From NCBI RefSeq assembly GCF_002234675.1, contig NC_019876.2, positions 18,793,354 through 18,857,353 of the forward strand: 64,000 nt of DNA. Reading direction: 5' to 3'. Positions 35,440 to 45,915 of this stretch are shown piece by piece (the first letter of the stretch is position 1; every line of letters starts with the position of its first letter). The position numbers and the translations under genes are program-made. Under the pieces are notes generated by a model. It saw only the letters and a program-made list of their open reading frames with translations, did not search any database and had not been told where the DNA came from. This DNA comes from Oryzias latipes. Taxonomy: Eukaryota; Chordata; Actinopteri; Beloniformes; Adrianichthyidae.

Positions 35440-35605
35440 GTGAAAGCCGGAGTGCCCAGAGAAAACCTACACATGCAGGGGGGAGAACATGCAAACTCCA
35501 CGTTGAAAGGTCTCAGCCTGGTTCGAAACCCGAGTGGTCTCACCTCACAGCGAGAAGGCTGTGAGGTGAGACCACTAACTACTGCACCACTGTGCAGTAC
35601 CTTTC
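35440..35605 (-). repeat. tRNA-derived SINE (HE1/DANA-like) with an internal perfect hairpin
   Basis: Read on the minus strand, it starts with a tRNA-like head (tggtgcagtagttagtgg; gttcgaaacc on the plus strand marks the B box) and continues into the gtttgcatgttctccc core typical of this SINE class. Where the tRNA-like head should lie there is a perfect 19-bp inverted repeat (35533-35551 and 35558-35576) around a 6-nt loop. Confidence 0.65.
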
Positions 35606-35645
35606 CTGTCAAATTCAAAGACGCACATTTCATATCACTTTTATA

Positions 35646-37760
35646 GGTATACATTTGTACAACAGGCCAAATATATAATGCTGTAAAATAAATCTTTTTT
35701 GCAAAACTTGACTACCGGTAGTTAAATTGTAAACAGCTAAACATCTTTTTTACTTTAACTGACTTGTATGAAGTTGTTTTGGTACCTTGATGCTTATCTT
35801 TTTTTTTATTGTGTCTATGTGAACAATGATTATTTCTTTAATGTGTAAAAATGTATGTATAAAACATGGTCAGTTTGGGGGTGGAAATTAGTGCAGTTTA
35901 AATCACTCAATGCAAAGAAGCTCAGTTGCTTGTAGTTTTTCTTGAGAAAAGATGTCCCAATAATTGTTGTGCAAGAGACTGGAAGCTTTGCAATGTCACT
36001 CAGCATTGCTTGCACCTTGGCTGACATCTGTGGTGTTGAATCAGAGCCCACACAGAGACTCTACCATTTCTTACTAATCCAATTGCTTCTAAAAAAGCTC
36101 TCCTTCAGATACACTGAAACGTGAGACAGGTCCTTATGTTTTGACTCTCAGGCAGACCTGAGGTATGTGACAAGCCTCTCAACTGGCTATTCAGAGGCTG
36201 CAGGGCGTGCTGAGTTTTAGCAACAATTTCAGGTTTCAGTACAGCTCTCATTCTAAGGAATTCTATAAAATTCATTGACGTTATCAGGAGTTGTTTTAAA
36301 TATATTAGCAGCTCTGAATCTCATAATATTTGTATAATTGCTTTCAATTTAGACCGTTTAGAATTGTAAAGGTTGCTGACACTTCACCAATAAGAACAGA
36401 AGATGATCACATTTTTAATAAAGGGTAAAAAAGCAAAAAAGATGAGAAATTGGAGTATTTAGAGGCTTAATCAAGGTTTTTGTGCAGAGCTGTTGGATTA
36501 TAACTGCTAAAAGATTGTATTCCATTTGTAAACTGTCAAACTTACTGGAAGCTGCAATAATTAGTACTTGTTGACTTAAGACATTTGGACTAACTTGTTC
36601 TCCTGCTGCTCAACGGCCAAGTTGTGAAAGTTGAAATCGCACAAATTGGTTACAAGTTCTTTGTAGCTGAAGAACAGGTTTAAATTCTGTTTTTGCTCTA
36701 TTTTGATCTTCATGAAGAAAATGATCACGTTTTAATATTTTTTACAGATTAAAAAGGCCACTTGTGAAAAAATCTTTGGACAGCGGGTCTTCACTGTAGT
36801 TGTCCTACAGACAAATATAGATGTTTGTCTGTATCTGTCAGATACAACTAAGAAAGAGCTAATGAATTTTAATAAAGCAACTTCAAGCTGCATCTTAATA
36901 TTTTTGAGTTAGCCTGACACGTCCATAAGACTGGAGTTTCGTTAGCTAACTCAAATTGAGCAATTAAATGGAAAAATTGGAAACATGGAAGTAAAGAGGA
37001 CTTTGACTCAACTTGATGACACTTAAATCTGCAGATTTGTACATTATATTCTCATTCAAACAGCACACATGGCAAAATAAATCTAAACTTGTCCTTCATT
37101 TTTGTTTACACTGTTGCAAATATAGAATATTTCAATGACTAATATGAAAAATGAGCAATAACTTGTAATATCAGACATCAATCTGTTATAAAAGATAAGA
37201 AAATGCGAGTAAAAATAGAAACGCAAACATGCATAGCTGTTTAAAAAAAATCAGTCACAGCTTCATGGGTGTTTTCACTTGTTACCATTTTTAAAAGAAA
37301 TTAAGAGTTTGATCTTATCTGGGTTTTTTTTTTTTTTTTTATGAAACTTTCATCTGCAGCCTTTTTCCAAGGTAAACTTAAAAGTTCTTTTTTTAAATAC
37401 CAATGCAAATACAATGTAAATGGATGATACATATCCCTCTCTCTTTCTTGGATGCATACTGAGTGCCGAACATCATGGAAACAGTTTCCCTATTTATTTT
37501 TAGTTAGTTAGTAGTAAAAAGGAAAACGTTTCTACAAACTGACTGATAAGTGCAAATGTTTATTTTCACTAGACTGACTTTTACTGATTACCAGTTTCAG
37601 TTCCTGTGTGATTCATGACTTTGGGATACTGTTGAGAAATATCTTTTTTGTTCCAGTTAGAAAGATTTATAGTTTACATTTTGTTGCCACTGGAGTGTTA
37701 CTTCAGTGCAAGCCCAGCATCAATAAAAAAAAGCAAAACCCACAGGTAATTCAGTTCAAA
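35646..37760. other. Intergenic stretch, no gene seen
   Basis: AT-rich DNA with a T run near 37327-37340. Open frames are short and without recognisable motifs. I see no clear repeat borders. Confidence 0.35.
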
Positions 37761-37761
37761 C

Positions 37762-38290
37762 AGATGTCCTTAAAAGGAAAAAGGCTAGTGGAAATTCTTT
37801 GGAAAGAGGGTTCTAGATTGAAAAGATGCCAAACATGTCTTTTAATGAGTTGAACTTGACCTGCAGCTACATGAGAGAGTAGATAAAGGGACTCTCAAAG
37901 TCTTGCACACTATTGAGCTGAAGAGGACAGGGAACAGGGAACTATGCCTTGACCCTGAGTGTGAATTCAGTGAGAAAGAGCTCTAATGAAGTGCACATCT
38001 TTGATCCTGTACATCAAACCATTATTGCAAAAGATGAAGAGTAATTTACATTTTTAATCTGCTCTTTTTTTCATATCTCCTACATTAATTGAACATTTCA
38101 GACACTCATTTAGCTTCAACACTTGTGGAAAAAAAATGTTTTTTCTTTTGCAGGCAGACTGAAAGAAATTCTGCAGCCAACCAACGACGGCAACAGCAGC
38201 CACAGCATCAGTAGCGCCAACATGGTTGAAAAGAGCAATGAGATCAAAGCTGCTGGAATTTTTGTCAGTAAAAAAAAAGCATTTTTTTAA
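37762..38290 (+). pseudogene. Relic of a third copy of the 110-aa CXC chemokine gene
   Basis: 37762-37830 aligns by eye with the upstream region of the intact chemokine genes (cagatgtccttaaaaggaaa versus caggaagtccttaaaaggaaa). 37909-37985 can be read as a chemokine exon 3 (TIELKRTGNRELCLDPECEF, compare VTLKNNVKVCLDPTHKF) but ends in two stops. After an AG acceptor at about 38153, exon-4-like sequence follows (ccaacgacggcaacagcag ... gtgc/gcgccaacatgg), similar to the Thr-rich last exon of the intact genes. Exons 1 and 2 are not found. A shared motif (gtgcaggcacttga) downstream at 38567 also matches the 3' region of the intact genes. The exon 3 call is the least certain. Confidence 0.45.
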
Positions 38291-39588
38291 GGCAGCTTGG
38301 GAAAAATTCTGTCACAGAACACAGCTGTGTAAAAATGACACAACATTGAACACATTGGTTTGTGTGATAAATGATGGTGTGTTTCTCTCATACTTTTTTG
38401 AAGTTGACTGTTATAAATAAACTGTTGTATTATATGTAATGTAATTTATTCTCATGCACTCCTGCCTTAATTCTACAAGGATATATATTGTGTGTATTTA
38501 TCAAATTATGTATATAAACGTCCTATTCATGTATGTATAATTTTTGAAAATGTTTTTGAGTACAAGGTGCAGGCACTTGACATAAGTGACATCAAAGTGA
38601 CATAATGCCTTGACATTAAAGTGTTGAAAAACTTACAGCTGCACCACTCTGTTATTTTCTCCTTTCCAAAGTCCAGATGAATAATTGTCTTTCCATGTAA
38701 TCTGCTTTTGCTGCATCCAAACTGCACAATGTTTTTAAAATACGTAGAATTTTTTTTACATCAGTGGGACAATACATCTACATACTGTAGGTCTAATTTA
38801 TTGTAATTCTTTTAAGGGAGAAACATTTGTGTCTTACTTTTTTTCCACAAATTTTCAATCATTTTATTTAATACATTAGTACTTTTGAACATAACTTTTC
38901 AAGATAAGTTTTAATTAGTTGTTTGCTGCTCCATGTGCTTTAAAACAGCTTTCATTTCAGTTCAAATCAAAATTATGATGAAGACAAAAAGCTGCTGTAC
39001 AGAAATAAATTAAACTTTATAGACATTGAGTTTTGTGTTGATTCCTTGATTTTGTAGACCAACAATTTAAATGTTTTAAACCATTATTCAAATGTCATAA
39101 AATCAGCACCAAACACAACTGTACACCGCACAAGAAATCCTTCTGATGAGAAAAAAGATGTCCAAATAAAACAAACTCCAGTTAGTTGTTGATTTTGTAC
39201 TTTTAATAAAAAAAATTCTATTTTTTAAACGCTGAATTATCTGTGACATAAATTAGCTTTAAAAATATGCACAGATTCTCTTTCTTTACTTTTGCTGATA
39301 TCAGACCCATGGTAAACTGGGCTTGTGATATTTTTCTTCAGAGATTAATGTAATGAACACCTTAAAATATTTTTGATTGGTCAATGTCTGGTCTGGTGTT
39401 ATCTTTATCTTTGATCTTTTTTTTATTACTGGAAATTAAAAAAGTCATTTAAAAGTATGTCTGTGTAATATAAACTTTTAAACCAGCAGGATCATTTCAG
39501 TTCTCTTTAGGATTAGTTTAACAGATTTCTAATATAGACCATATCATGAAGTTCTAGAGTCGTTTAAGGTCTGGTGTGACTCATAACT

Positions 39589-39598
39589 GAAACTGAAA
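39589..39598 (+). promoter_or_regulatory. ISRE core upstream of chemokine gene 1
   Basis: The bases gaaactgaaa are a perfect GAAANNGAAA core, about 450 bp upstream of the ATG. The same site is conserved in the duplicate at 43213-43222. It fits interferon induction, which is known for the CXCL9/10/11 group. Confidence 0.55.
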
Positions 39599-39913
39599 GC
39601 TGCCGTAAAGAACCGTTTCCATTAAAAAATTAAATTATAAAGTTGTCATTTGAATCAGTTGACACTGATCCAGGCAGTTATTTATGAAGTAATCTTTAAA
39701 AAATGATCATCACAAATATTATTTCTAGCATTGGCAGTACGGATATATAAAAAGGAACCCATTCACAGATCCACAGGAAGTCCTTAAAAGGAAAGAGGAG
39801 CTCCAGGAGTTCTGTGGAAGAGTTTGCAGTACAATTGGGTATACTCCAAACTCCAGTTTATTCTAATCTGTTCTTAAGAAATTTCTCATGGCCTGAACTG
39901 CATGAGGGCAAGT

Positions 39914-39921
39914 GTATAAAA
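39914..39921 (+). promoter_or_regulatory. TATA box of chemokine gene 1
   Basis: The sequence gtataaaacc lies about 120 bp upstream of the ATG, with a matching copy upstream of gene 2 at about 43536-43543. Another TATATAAAA motif lies farther up at about 39743-39751. The nearer one leaves a normal-length 5' UTR and is preferred. Confidence 0.5.
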
Positions 39922-40039
39922 CCTGCCTCACACTTGAGTTTAGAGAGAGGAGAACTGCTCAAGGAGAACAGCTGCACAAAGATATAGACTCCAGATAACT
40001 ATAAGTAATTATTGCATATTCCCGTCATTGTCCACAAAG

Positions 40040-40952
40040 ATGAAACTTGTCATTCAGAGCATCATTCTCTTGGTCTGTGGGGTCGTTTGCAATTCAGCAA
40101 GTAAGTATCAAAAATCAAAGGTATTTTTACGTTGTTTGTAAGTATGACTGAAATTGAATCTTTAACAGTATCTTCCAGATTATTTTTTTATCTCAGAAAT
40201 ACAAAAAAAATCTTCTGAAAATGTATGTATGTGTTTGCATGGGTATGGATTCAATCTTATTATCCTTGTTTTAATTATTTTTTAGTTCTGAAATGCCAGT
40301 GTTTACGGACATCCAAGACAGTACAGCCCTCTCTCATCAAAAAAGTTCAGGAGATTCCGCCTCGTCCATATTGTAGCAAGCTGGAAATCATGTAAGTTAA
40401 ACAAAGACCCACAGATTTATGAAAATTGTAGACCTATTTCATGTAACATATTTTATTCTTTTACTACAGAGTCACACTGAAAAACAATGTCAAAGTGTGT
40501 CTGGACCCCACCCATAAATTTGCAAAAGCAGTCCTGCAATCTATAAAAGTGTAAGTGAGAAAACATGTTTGTCTTGGGGCAGATCTTTACCATTTCTTGA
40601 ACAAACTATGAAAAGAATTTGCTAGTTACTTTGCTTATCAAGGTACAGATCCTTTTTGTAAAGGTCTGCAGTCTGCAGGCAGATCTACATCACTCCTTTT
40701 ATATTGGAAATAAAAAAGAAGTAGAAAGTTTTGTTAATAGACATATGCTGGTTAAAATTGAAGCTGGGGAATATATTTGTTAGAAATTATCATTCAGATT
40801 ACTTTAAAATACACTATGTAAGCATTTGCCTTTTGACATGGCTGACCATGATGTGTTTTCTTTACAGGAAAAGTGAAAGACAAGCTGAAGTCAGAACAAT
40901 GGGGTCGACAACGACCACAACGGCAGCGACAGCAGTGCCAACATGGTCATAA
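40040..40952 (+). CDS. CXC chemokine gene 1 (ELR-negative, CXCL9/10/11-like)
   Basis: Four exons: 40040-40100, 40286-40391, 40470-40550, 40868-40952. All introns are GT-AG and in frame, giving 110 aa. Residues 1-20 form a hydrophobic signal peptide (MKLVIQSIILLVCGVVCNSA). The CXC motif is CQC (24-26), preceded by ILK, so there is no ELR. The two further conserved cysteines are in RPYC and VKVCLDP. The four-exon layout and intron positions are those of CXC chemokines. The C-terminus is unusual: after the helix (FAKAVLQSIKVKSERQ) comes a Thr/Ala-rich tail (STTTTTAATAVPTWS). It is a secreted leukocyte attractant by family; receptor CXCR3 is likely but inferred. A nearly identical copy lies 3.6 kb downstream. 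Confidence 0.9.
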
Positions 40953-41689
40953 TGCCTGTTTTTGATAGATGCTTTAAAAACTAAACTTAAACATTTGAAG
41001 ATGAATAAAGCTAGCTTTTGAAAATGTCAGCGATGGAAAAAAACATTTTAAAATAAATATTCAGCTAAAGTGAACTTCAGTACTTGCAGAAGACTGCAAA
41101 GAATGAAGAATAATAGAATGTTCTCCTCTGACTATTTTATATGCTTTTAGTTACTCTCTGCTTATGTATGTATAGTGATTTATGAAGCCAGTAATAGTTT
41201 AATAATCTATTTCCGAACAAACAATTTTGCTAAAATATGTAACATTTCTCTGTAAGAAATGAATTATGCATTTTCTACTGCACATCTGTGTTAAAGGCTG
41301 AAATCATAAAGTGCAGGCACTTGAAATTTTGTGTTATAATCAATTGATTTGTAATAAATGTAACAAATGCTTAACAGTAATTGTTTTGTCTGTCATGTTA
41401 CCATTTTTATCATTTAGTGAAGGTTAAAGACTAATATGCCTAGAAGCTCCCAAATAAATTTCATTTCATAGCTTAAATAATGCTAAGCAGTTACTGGGGA
41501 TTTTAAAAAAGCAAGAGCCTTTATGTGGTACAGATATTTTTATTTCACATCTGGAATCAGGAAGGTCGCCATTCAAAAGCTTAAAGAAAAAAGAGAGAAC
41601 TTTTGAATTAGAACGGACCTGCCTTTTCTGTGGTTTCACTTTAATTAATTTGTAAATTGTTCAGCAAGCTTAAGTTGTCACAGTTCCTG

Positions 41690-42152
41690 TTCTAAGTCCT
41701 TTGATATTTTAATGCAAGTTAGCTGTGGCTCCTGGAGGGCTCAGCCCCTTCACCTTTCTGTTCCTGCAGTGGCTCACAGTGGCCTGTACTTTATTTTTTA
41801 TTTTTTGTGTTCTATTTAAGCTCCCCTGTTTCTGTGCTCTGTGTTACAGAGTGGTTTTCTGTTTTGGCTTAGCTATGGGTCTGTGTTATGTTTGTTTGAA
41901 GTTTTCTTCCCACTTGGAGTGGTGCTTTTTGTTAAATTAAATTATTGTCCTCCTCTCTCCACTTAGCCTCTTCTTTCCTGCATTTGGGTTGTCCTGATTC
42001 TCTGTTACATATGTACCAAGTTTTAATTTGAAATGCTTCCTGTTGTTTTCTTATGTGGTTTTGTCAGTCTGGATAATTTTTTTGAATTATTTCCATTAGT
42101 TTTTCTATTCCTCCTCCAGTATTACAATCTTCCCTCGTTTCCACCTCATTTC
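41690..42152 (+). repeat. Interspersed repeat within unit A, duplicated at 45485-45915
   Basis: GC-rich start (tggctcctggagggctc), a TATTTAAG promoter-like box and a T-rich end. It resembles a retroelement terminal region but has no clear flanking duplication. The copy at 45485-45915 is collinear, so the repeat was present before the tandem duplication. Confidence 0.45.
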
Positions 42153-42250
42153 CGTGACAGAAATTAGCTTTGAAAATATGCACGGATTCTCTTTCTTCAC
42201 TTTTGCTTATATCAGGACTCATAGTACTTTCACACTGGGCATGTGATATT

Positions 42251-42950
42251 AGCGAATGTACCTACAGTTAAAAGTACTTTTTTTTCACAGCTCTATTCAG
42301 ATGAACGGAGCCCCTAAAGAGACATAAAAGTAAAAATAATTAGCATTGGTTTCTGGTTTGTACCTGAACCTAGAAGTAAAAAAAAACAAAAAACGGTGTC
42401 TTGTGCGCAAACGAAACTAACTGGTGCACAGTAGTTAGTTTCAAGTGCGCACCAGAAAACCAGTGCTAATTTTTCATTTTTACTTAAATGTCCCTTTACA
42501 GCAGGGGTGTCAAACTCCAGGTTTTGAGGGCCAGTCTCTTACTGGTTTTTCAGAAATCCTGCCTGGAAGGTTTTGGCCAATAAGGAGCTTCAATGGCAGG
42601 TTGGTTGGAAAATATGTTGGACACCAGCCCTCGAAGCCTGGATTCTGATGCCCCTGCTATAGGGGCTCCATGTCAATGAATGAAAGACTTGGAGTCATAG
42701 AATTCTGTCCGGCCACAAACAAGATTTATTCATTTCTCCTTCATGCTCAACTTTCAAATGGTTGGCATCTCTGTGAATTAAAAGGGACGCTACCCATAGG
42801 TCACTACGAAATCCTGAATGGTCAAAGTTTGACCTGGTTTACCTTTCAACCCAGGTTCAATGGCAGCGCGTTTTTTTACGTAAAGCCCAAAAACGGTCTT
42901 AAAAATGTGCTTAATGACAAGTGAATGTGCACGTTTTCATAGCAAAAAGC
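42251..42950. mobile_element. Insertion specific to unit B: nested inverted-repeat elements
   Basis: Unit A lacks this 700 bp (its gtgatatt runs straight into tttcttcagag). Inside is an imperfect palindromic element from about 42308 (ggagcccctaaaga) to 42670 (tataggggctcc). It is interrupted by a shorter hAT-like element at 42502-42656 with ends caggggtgtcaaactccagg and cctggattctgatgcccctg, and a poorly preserved 8-bp duplication (ctttacag/ctataggg). The rest of the insert is unassigned. The alternative is loss from unit A. Confidence 0.55.
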
Positions 42951-43212
42951 TATTTTTCTTCAGAGATTAATATAATGAACACCATATAATATTTTGATTG
43001 GTCAATGTCTGGTCTGGTGTTATCTTTATCTTTGATCTTTTATTTTTAATTACTGGAAATTAAAAAAGTCATTGGAAAGTATGTCTGTGTAATATAAACT
43101 TTTAAACCAGCAGGATCATTTCAGTTCTCTTTAGGATTAGTTTAACTGATTTCTAATATAGACCATATCGTGAAGTTCTAGAGTCGTTTAAGGTCTGGTG
43201 TGACTCATAACT

Positions 43213-43222
43213 GAAACTGAAA
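43213..43222 (+). promoter_or_regulatory. ISRE core upstream of chemokine gene 2
   Basis: The same gaaactgaaa core as at 39589, at the same place relative to the gene, about 440 bp before the ATG. It was copied with the tandem unit. Confidence 0.55.
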
Positions 43223-43662
43223 GCTGCTGTAAAGAACCGTTTCCATTTAAAATTAAATTATAAAGTTGTCATTTTAATTAGTTGACACTGAACCAGGCAG
43301 TTATTTATGCAGTAATCTTTAAAAAATGATCATCACAAATATTATTTCTAGCATTGGCAGTACGGATATATAAAAAGGAACCCATTCACAGATTCACAGG
43401 AAGTCCTTAAAAGGAAGGAGGAGCTCCAGGAGTTCTGTGGAAGAGCTTGCAGTACAATTGGGTATACTCCAAACTCCAGTTTATTCTAATCAGTTCTTAA
43501 GAAATTTCTCATGGCCTGAACTGCATGAGGGCAAGTGTATAAAACCTGCCTCACACTGGAGTTTAGAGAGAGAAGAACTGCTCAAGGAGAACAGCTGCAC
43601 AAAGATATAGACTCCAGATAACTATCAGTAATTATTGCATATTCCCGTCATTGTGCACAAAG

Positions 43663-44586
43663 ATGAAACTTGTCATTCAGAGCATCATTCTCTTGGTCTG
43701 TGGGGTCGCTTGCAATTCAGCAAGTAAGTATAAAAAAACAAAGGTATTTTTACGTCGTTTGTAAGTATGAGTGAAAATTGATCTTTAACAGTATCTTCAA
43801 GATTATTTTTTTATCTCAGAAACACCCAAAAAAAATCTTCTGAAAATGTATGTATGTGTTTACATTTATATATATGGGTATGGATTCATCTTATTTTCCT
43901 TGTTTTCATTATTTTTCAGTTCTGAAATGCCATTGTTTACGGACATCCAAGACAGTACAGCCCTCTCTCATCAAAAAAGTTCAGGAGTTTCTGCCTCGTC
44001 CATATTGTAGCAAGCTGGAAATCATGTAAGTTAAACAAAGACCCACAGATTTATGAAAATTGTAGACCTATTTCATGTAACATATTTTATTCTTTTACTA
44101 CAGAGTCACACTAAAAAACAATGTCAAAGTGTGTCTGGACCCCACCCATAAATTTGCAAAAGCAGTCCTGCAATCTATAAAAGTGTAAGTGAGAAAACAT
44201 GTTTGTCTTGGGGCAGATCTTTACCATTTCTTGAACAAACTATGAAAAGAATTTGCTAGTTACTTTGCTTATCAAGGTACAGATCCTTTTTGTAACGGTC
44301 TGCAGTCTGCAGTCAGATCTACATAACTCCTTTTATATTGGAAATAAAAAAGAATTAGAAAGTTTTGGTAATTAACCTATGCTGGTTTAAATTGAAGTTG
44401 GGTAATATATTTGTTAGAAATTATCATTCAGATTACTTTAAAATACACTATGTATGCATTTGGCTATTCACATGGCTGACCATGATGTGTTTTCTTTACA
44501 GGAAAAGTGAAAGACAAGCTGAAGTCAGAACAATGGGGTCGACAACGACCACAACGGCAGCGACAGCAGTGCCAACATGGTCATAA
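43663..44586 (+). CDS. CXC chemokine gene 2, tandem copy of gene 1
   Basis: Four exons: 43663-43723, 43920-44025, 44104-44184, 44502-44586, with the same lengths as gene 1 (61, 106, 81, 85 bp), giving 110 aa. The coding sequence differs from gene 1 at five bases by my reading: V16A in the signal peptide, Q25H inside the CXC motif (CQC to CHC), I44F and P45L before the third cysteine, and one silent Leu codon. Signal peptide, four cysteines, absence of ELR and the Thr-rich tail are kept, so the gene looks functional. The changes at 25 and 44-45 fall in surfaces (N-loop and 30s-loop region) that in this family touch receptors. Confidence 0.9.
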
Positions 44587-45039
44587 TGCCTGTTTTTGAC
44601 AGATGCTTTAAAAACTAAGCTAAAACATTTGAAGATGAATAAAGCTAGCTTTTGAAAATGTCAGCGATGGAAAAAAACATTTTAAAATAAATATACAGCT
44701 AAAGTGATTTATGAAGCCAGTAATAGTTTAATAGTCTATTTTCGAACAAACAATTTTGCTAAAATATGTAACATTTTTCTGTTTGTAAGAAATGAATTAT
44801 GCATTTTCTACTGCACATCTGTGTTCAAGGCTGAAATCATAAAGTGCAGGCACTTGAACTTTTGTGTTATAATCAATTGATTTGTAATAAAATGTAAAAA
44901 ATGCTGAACAGTACCGGTAATTGTTTTGTCTGTCATGTTATCATTTTTATCATTTAGTGAAGGTTGAAGACTGATATGCCTAAAAACTCTCAAATAAATT
45001 TCATTGGGGATTTTAAAAAAGCAAGAGCCTTTATGTGGT

Positions 45040-45445
45040 ACAGATATTTTTTTATTGCTTTTTTAACAAAGTTTTAAACACACACAACACAAACACTGCC
45101 AGTGTACAAATGAGAAATACAGCATAAATACCCACATACAGCAACAACACAGAAGGATTCATCCTAAGAATGCAGAGAAAGGTAAACAGTCATCATCAGA
45201 TGAGAGGCTGGGTTTTTGCCTGGTTAATATGATCCATGAAAGGTCCCCAAGTCTTTGTGAATTTATCCTGCTGACCAGTCAATTTGTATCGGATTTCCTC
45301 AAGGTACAAACAGCTCGCCATGTCATTTAGCCACTGACAGAAACTGGGGGAGGTAGAAGCCTTCCACTCCTTCAGAATAATCCTTTTGGCTATAACCATT
45401 CCAAACATGACTGCTCGTTGAATTGAGTGTGACAGCTTCTGAGTT
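45040..45445 (-). mobile_element. 5'-truncated L1-type LINE 3' end
   Basis: The minus-strand frame 45196-45408 reads like the C-terminus of an L1 ORF2 protein (AKRIILKEWKASTSPSFCQWLNDMA ... KFTKTWGPFMDHI). The insert is flanked by agatatttt-type direct repeats (about 45042 and 45445) and has a T-rich left edge (its A tail). It is missing from unit A, so it inserted after the tandem duplication. It is far too short to be active. Confidence 0.7.
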
Positions 45446-45915
45446 TAGATATTTTTATTTTACATTTGTTTTTTTTTAATACCGGTTGGCTGTGGCTCCT
45501 GGAGGGCTCCGGCCCTTCACCTGTCTGTACCTGCAGTGGCTCACAGCGGCCTATACTTTTTTAAATTTTTTTGTGTTCTATTTAAGCTCCCGTTTCTGTG
45601 CTCTGTGTTACAGAGTGGTTTTCTGTTTGGTTGGCTTAGCTATGGGTCTGTATTAAGTTTGTTTGAAGTTTTCTTCCCACTTGGAGTGGTGCTTTTTGTT
45701 AAATCAAATTATTTTCCTCCTCACTCCACTTAGCCTCTTCTTTCCTGGATTTGGGTTGTCCTGATTATCCGTTACTACTAAATTTTTATTTGAAATGCAT
45801 CCTGCTCTGTTCTTATGTGGTTTTAGTCAGTCTGGATAATTTTTTTGAAAAATTTTCACCAGTTTTTGTATTCCTCCTCCAGTATTTCAATCTTCCCTTG
45901 TTTCCACCTTGTTTA

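Larger units (their letters stand above)
39238..42152 (+). repeat. Tandem duplication unit A (chemokine gene 1)
   Basis: This unit and 42153-45915 start alike (gtgaca-aaattagctttaaaaatatgc) and end alike (tttccacct). They contain the same promoter, gene, 3' region and downstream repeat in the same order. Unit B later gained about 700 bp (42251-42950) and a LINE insert (45040-45445), and it lacks a small part of the 3' region present in unit A. Unit A carries the gene at 40040-40952. Confidence 0.85.
42153..45915 (+). repeat. Tandem duplication unit B (chemokine gene 2)
   Basis: Second copy of the unit, carrying the gene at 43663-44586. The A/B junction is near 42150: after tttccacct, unit A runs straight into the start of unit B, while unit B continues into new sequence (aatcaattttg) at 45915. 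The unit B start uses gtgacagaaattag where unit A has gtgacataaattag. Confidence 0.83.

Noticed and set aside
37608-37853. 81-aa frame ending RCQTCLLMS as a chemokine exon 2
   Set aside because: Two residues separate the cysteines, and the region aligns better with the promoter of the intact genes.
41676-42159. Solo LTR with tgtcac/gtgaca ends
   Set aside because: No flanking duplication, and the right end coincides with the tandem-duplication junction, so the apparent terminus is not an element end.
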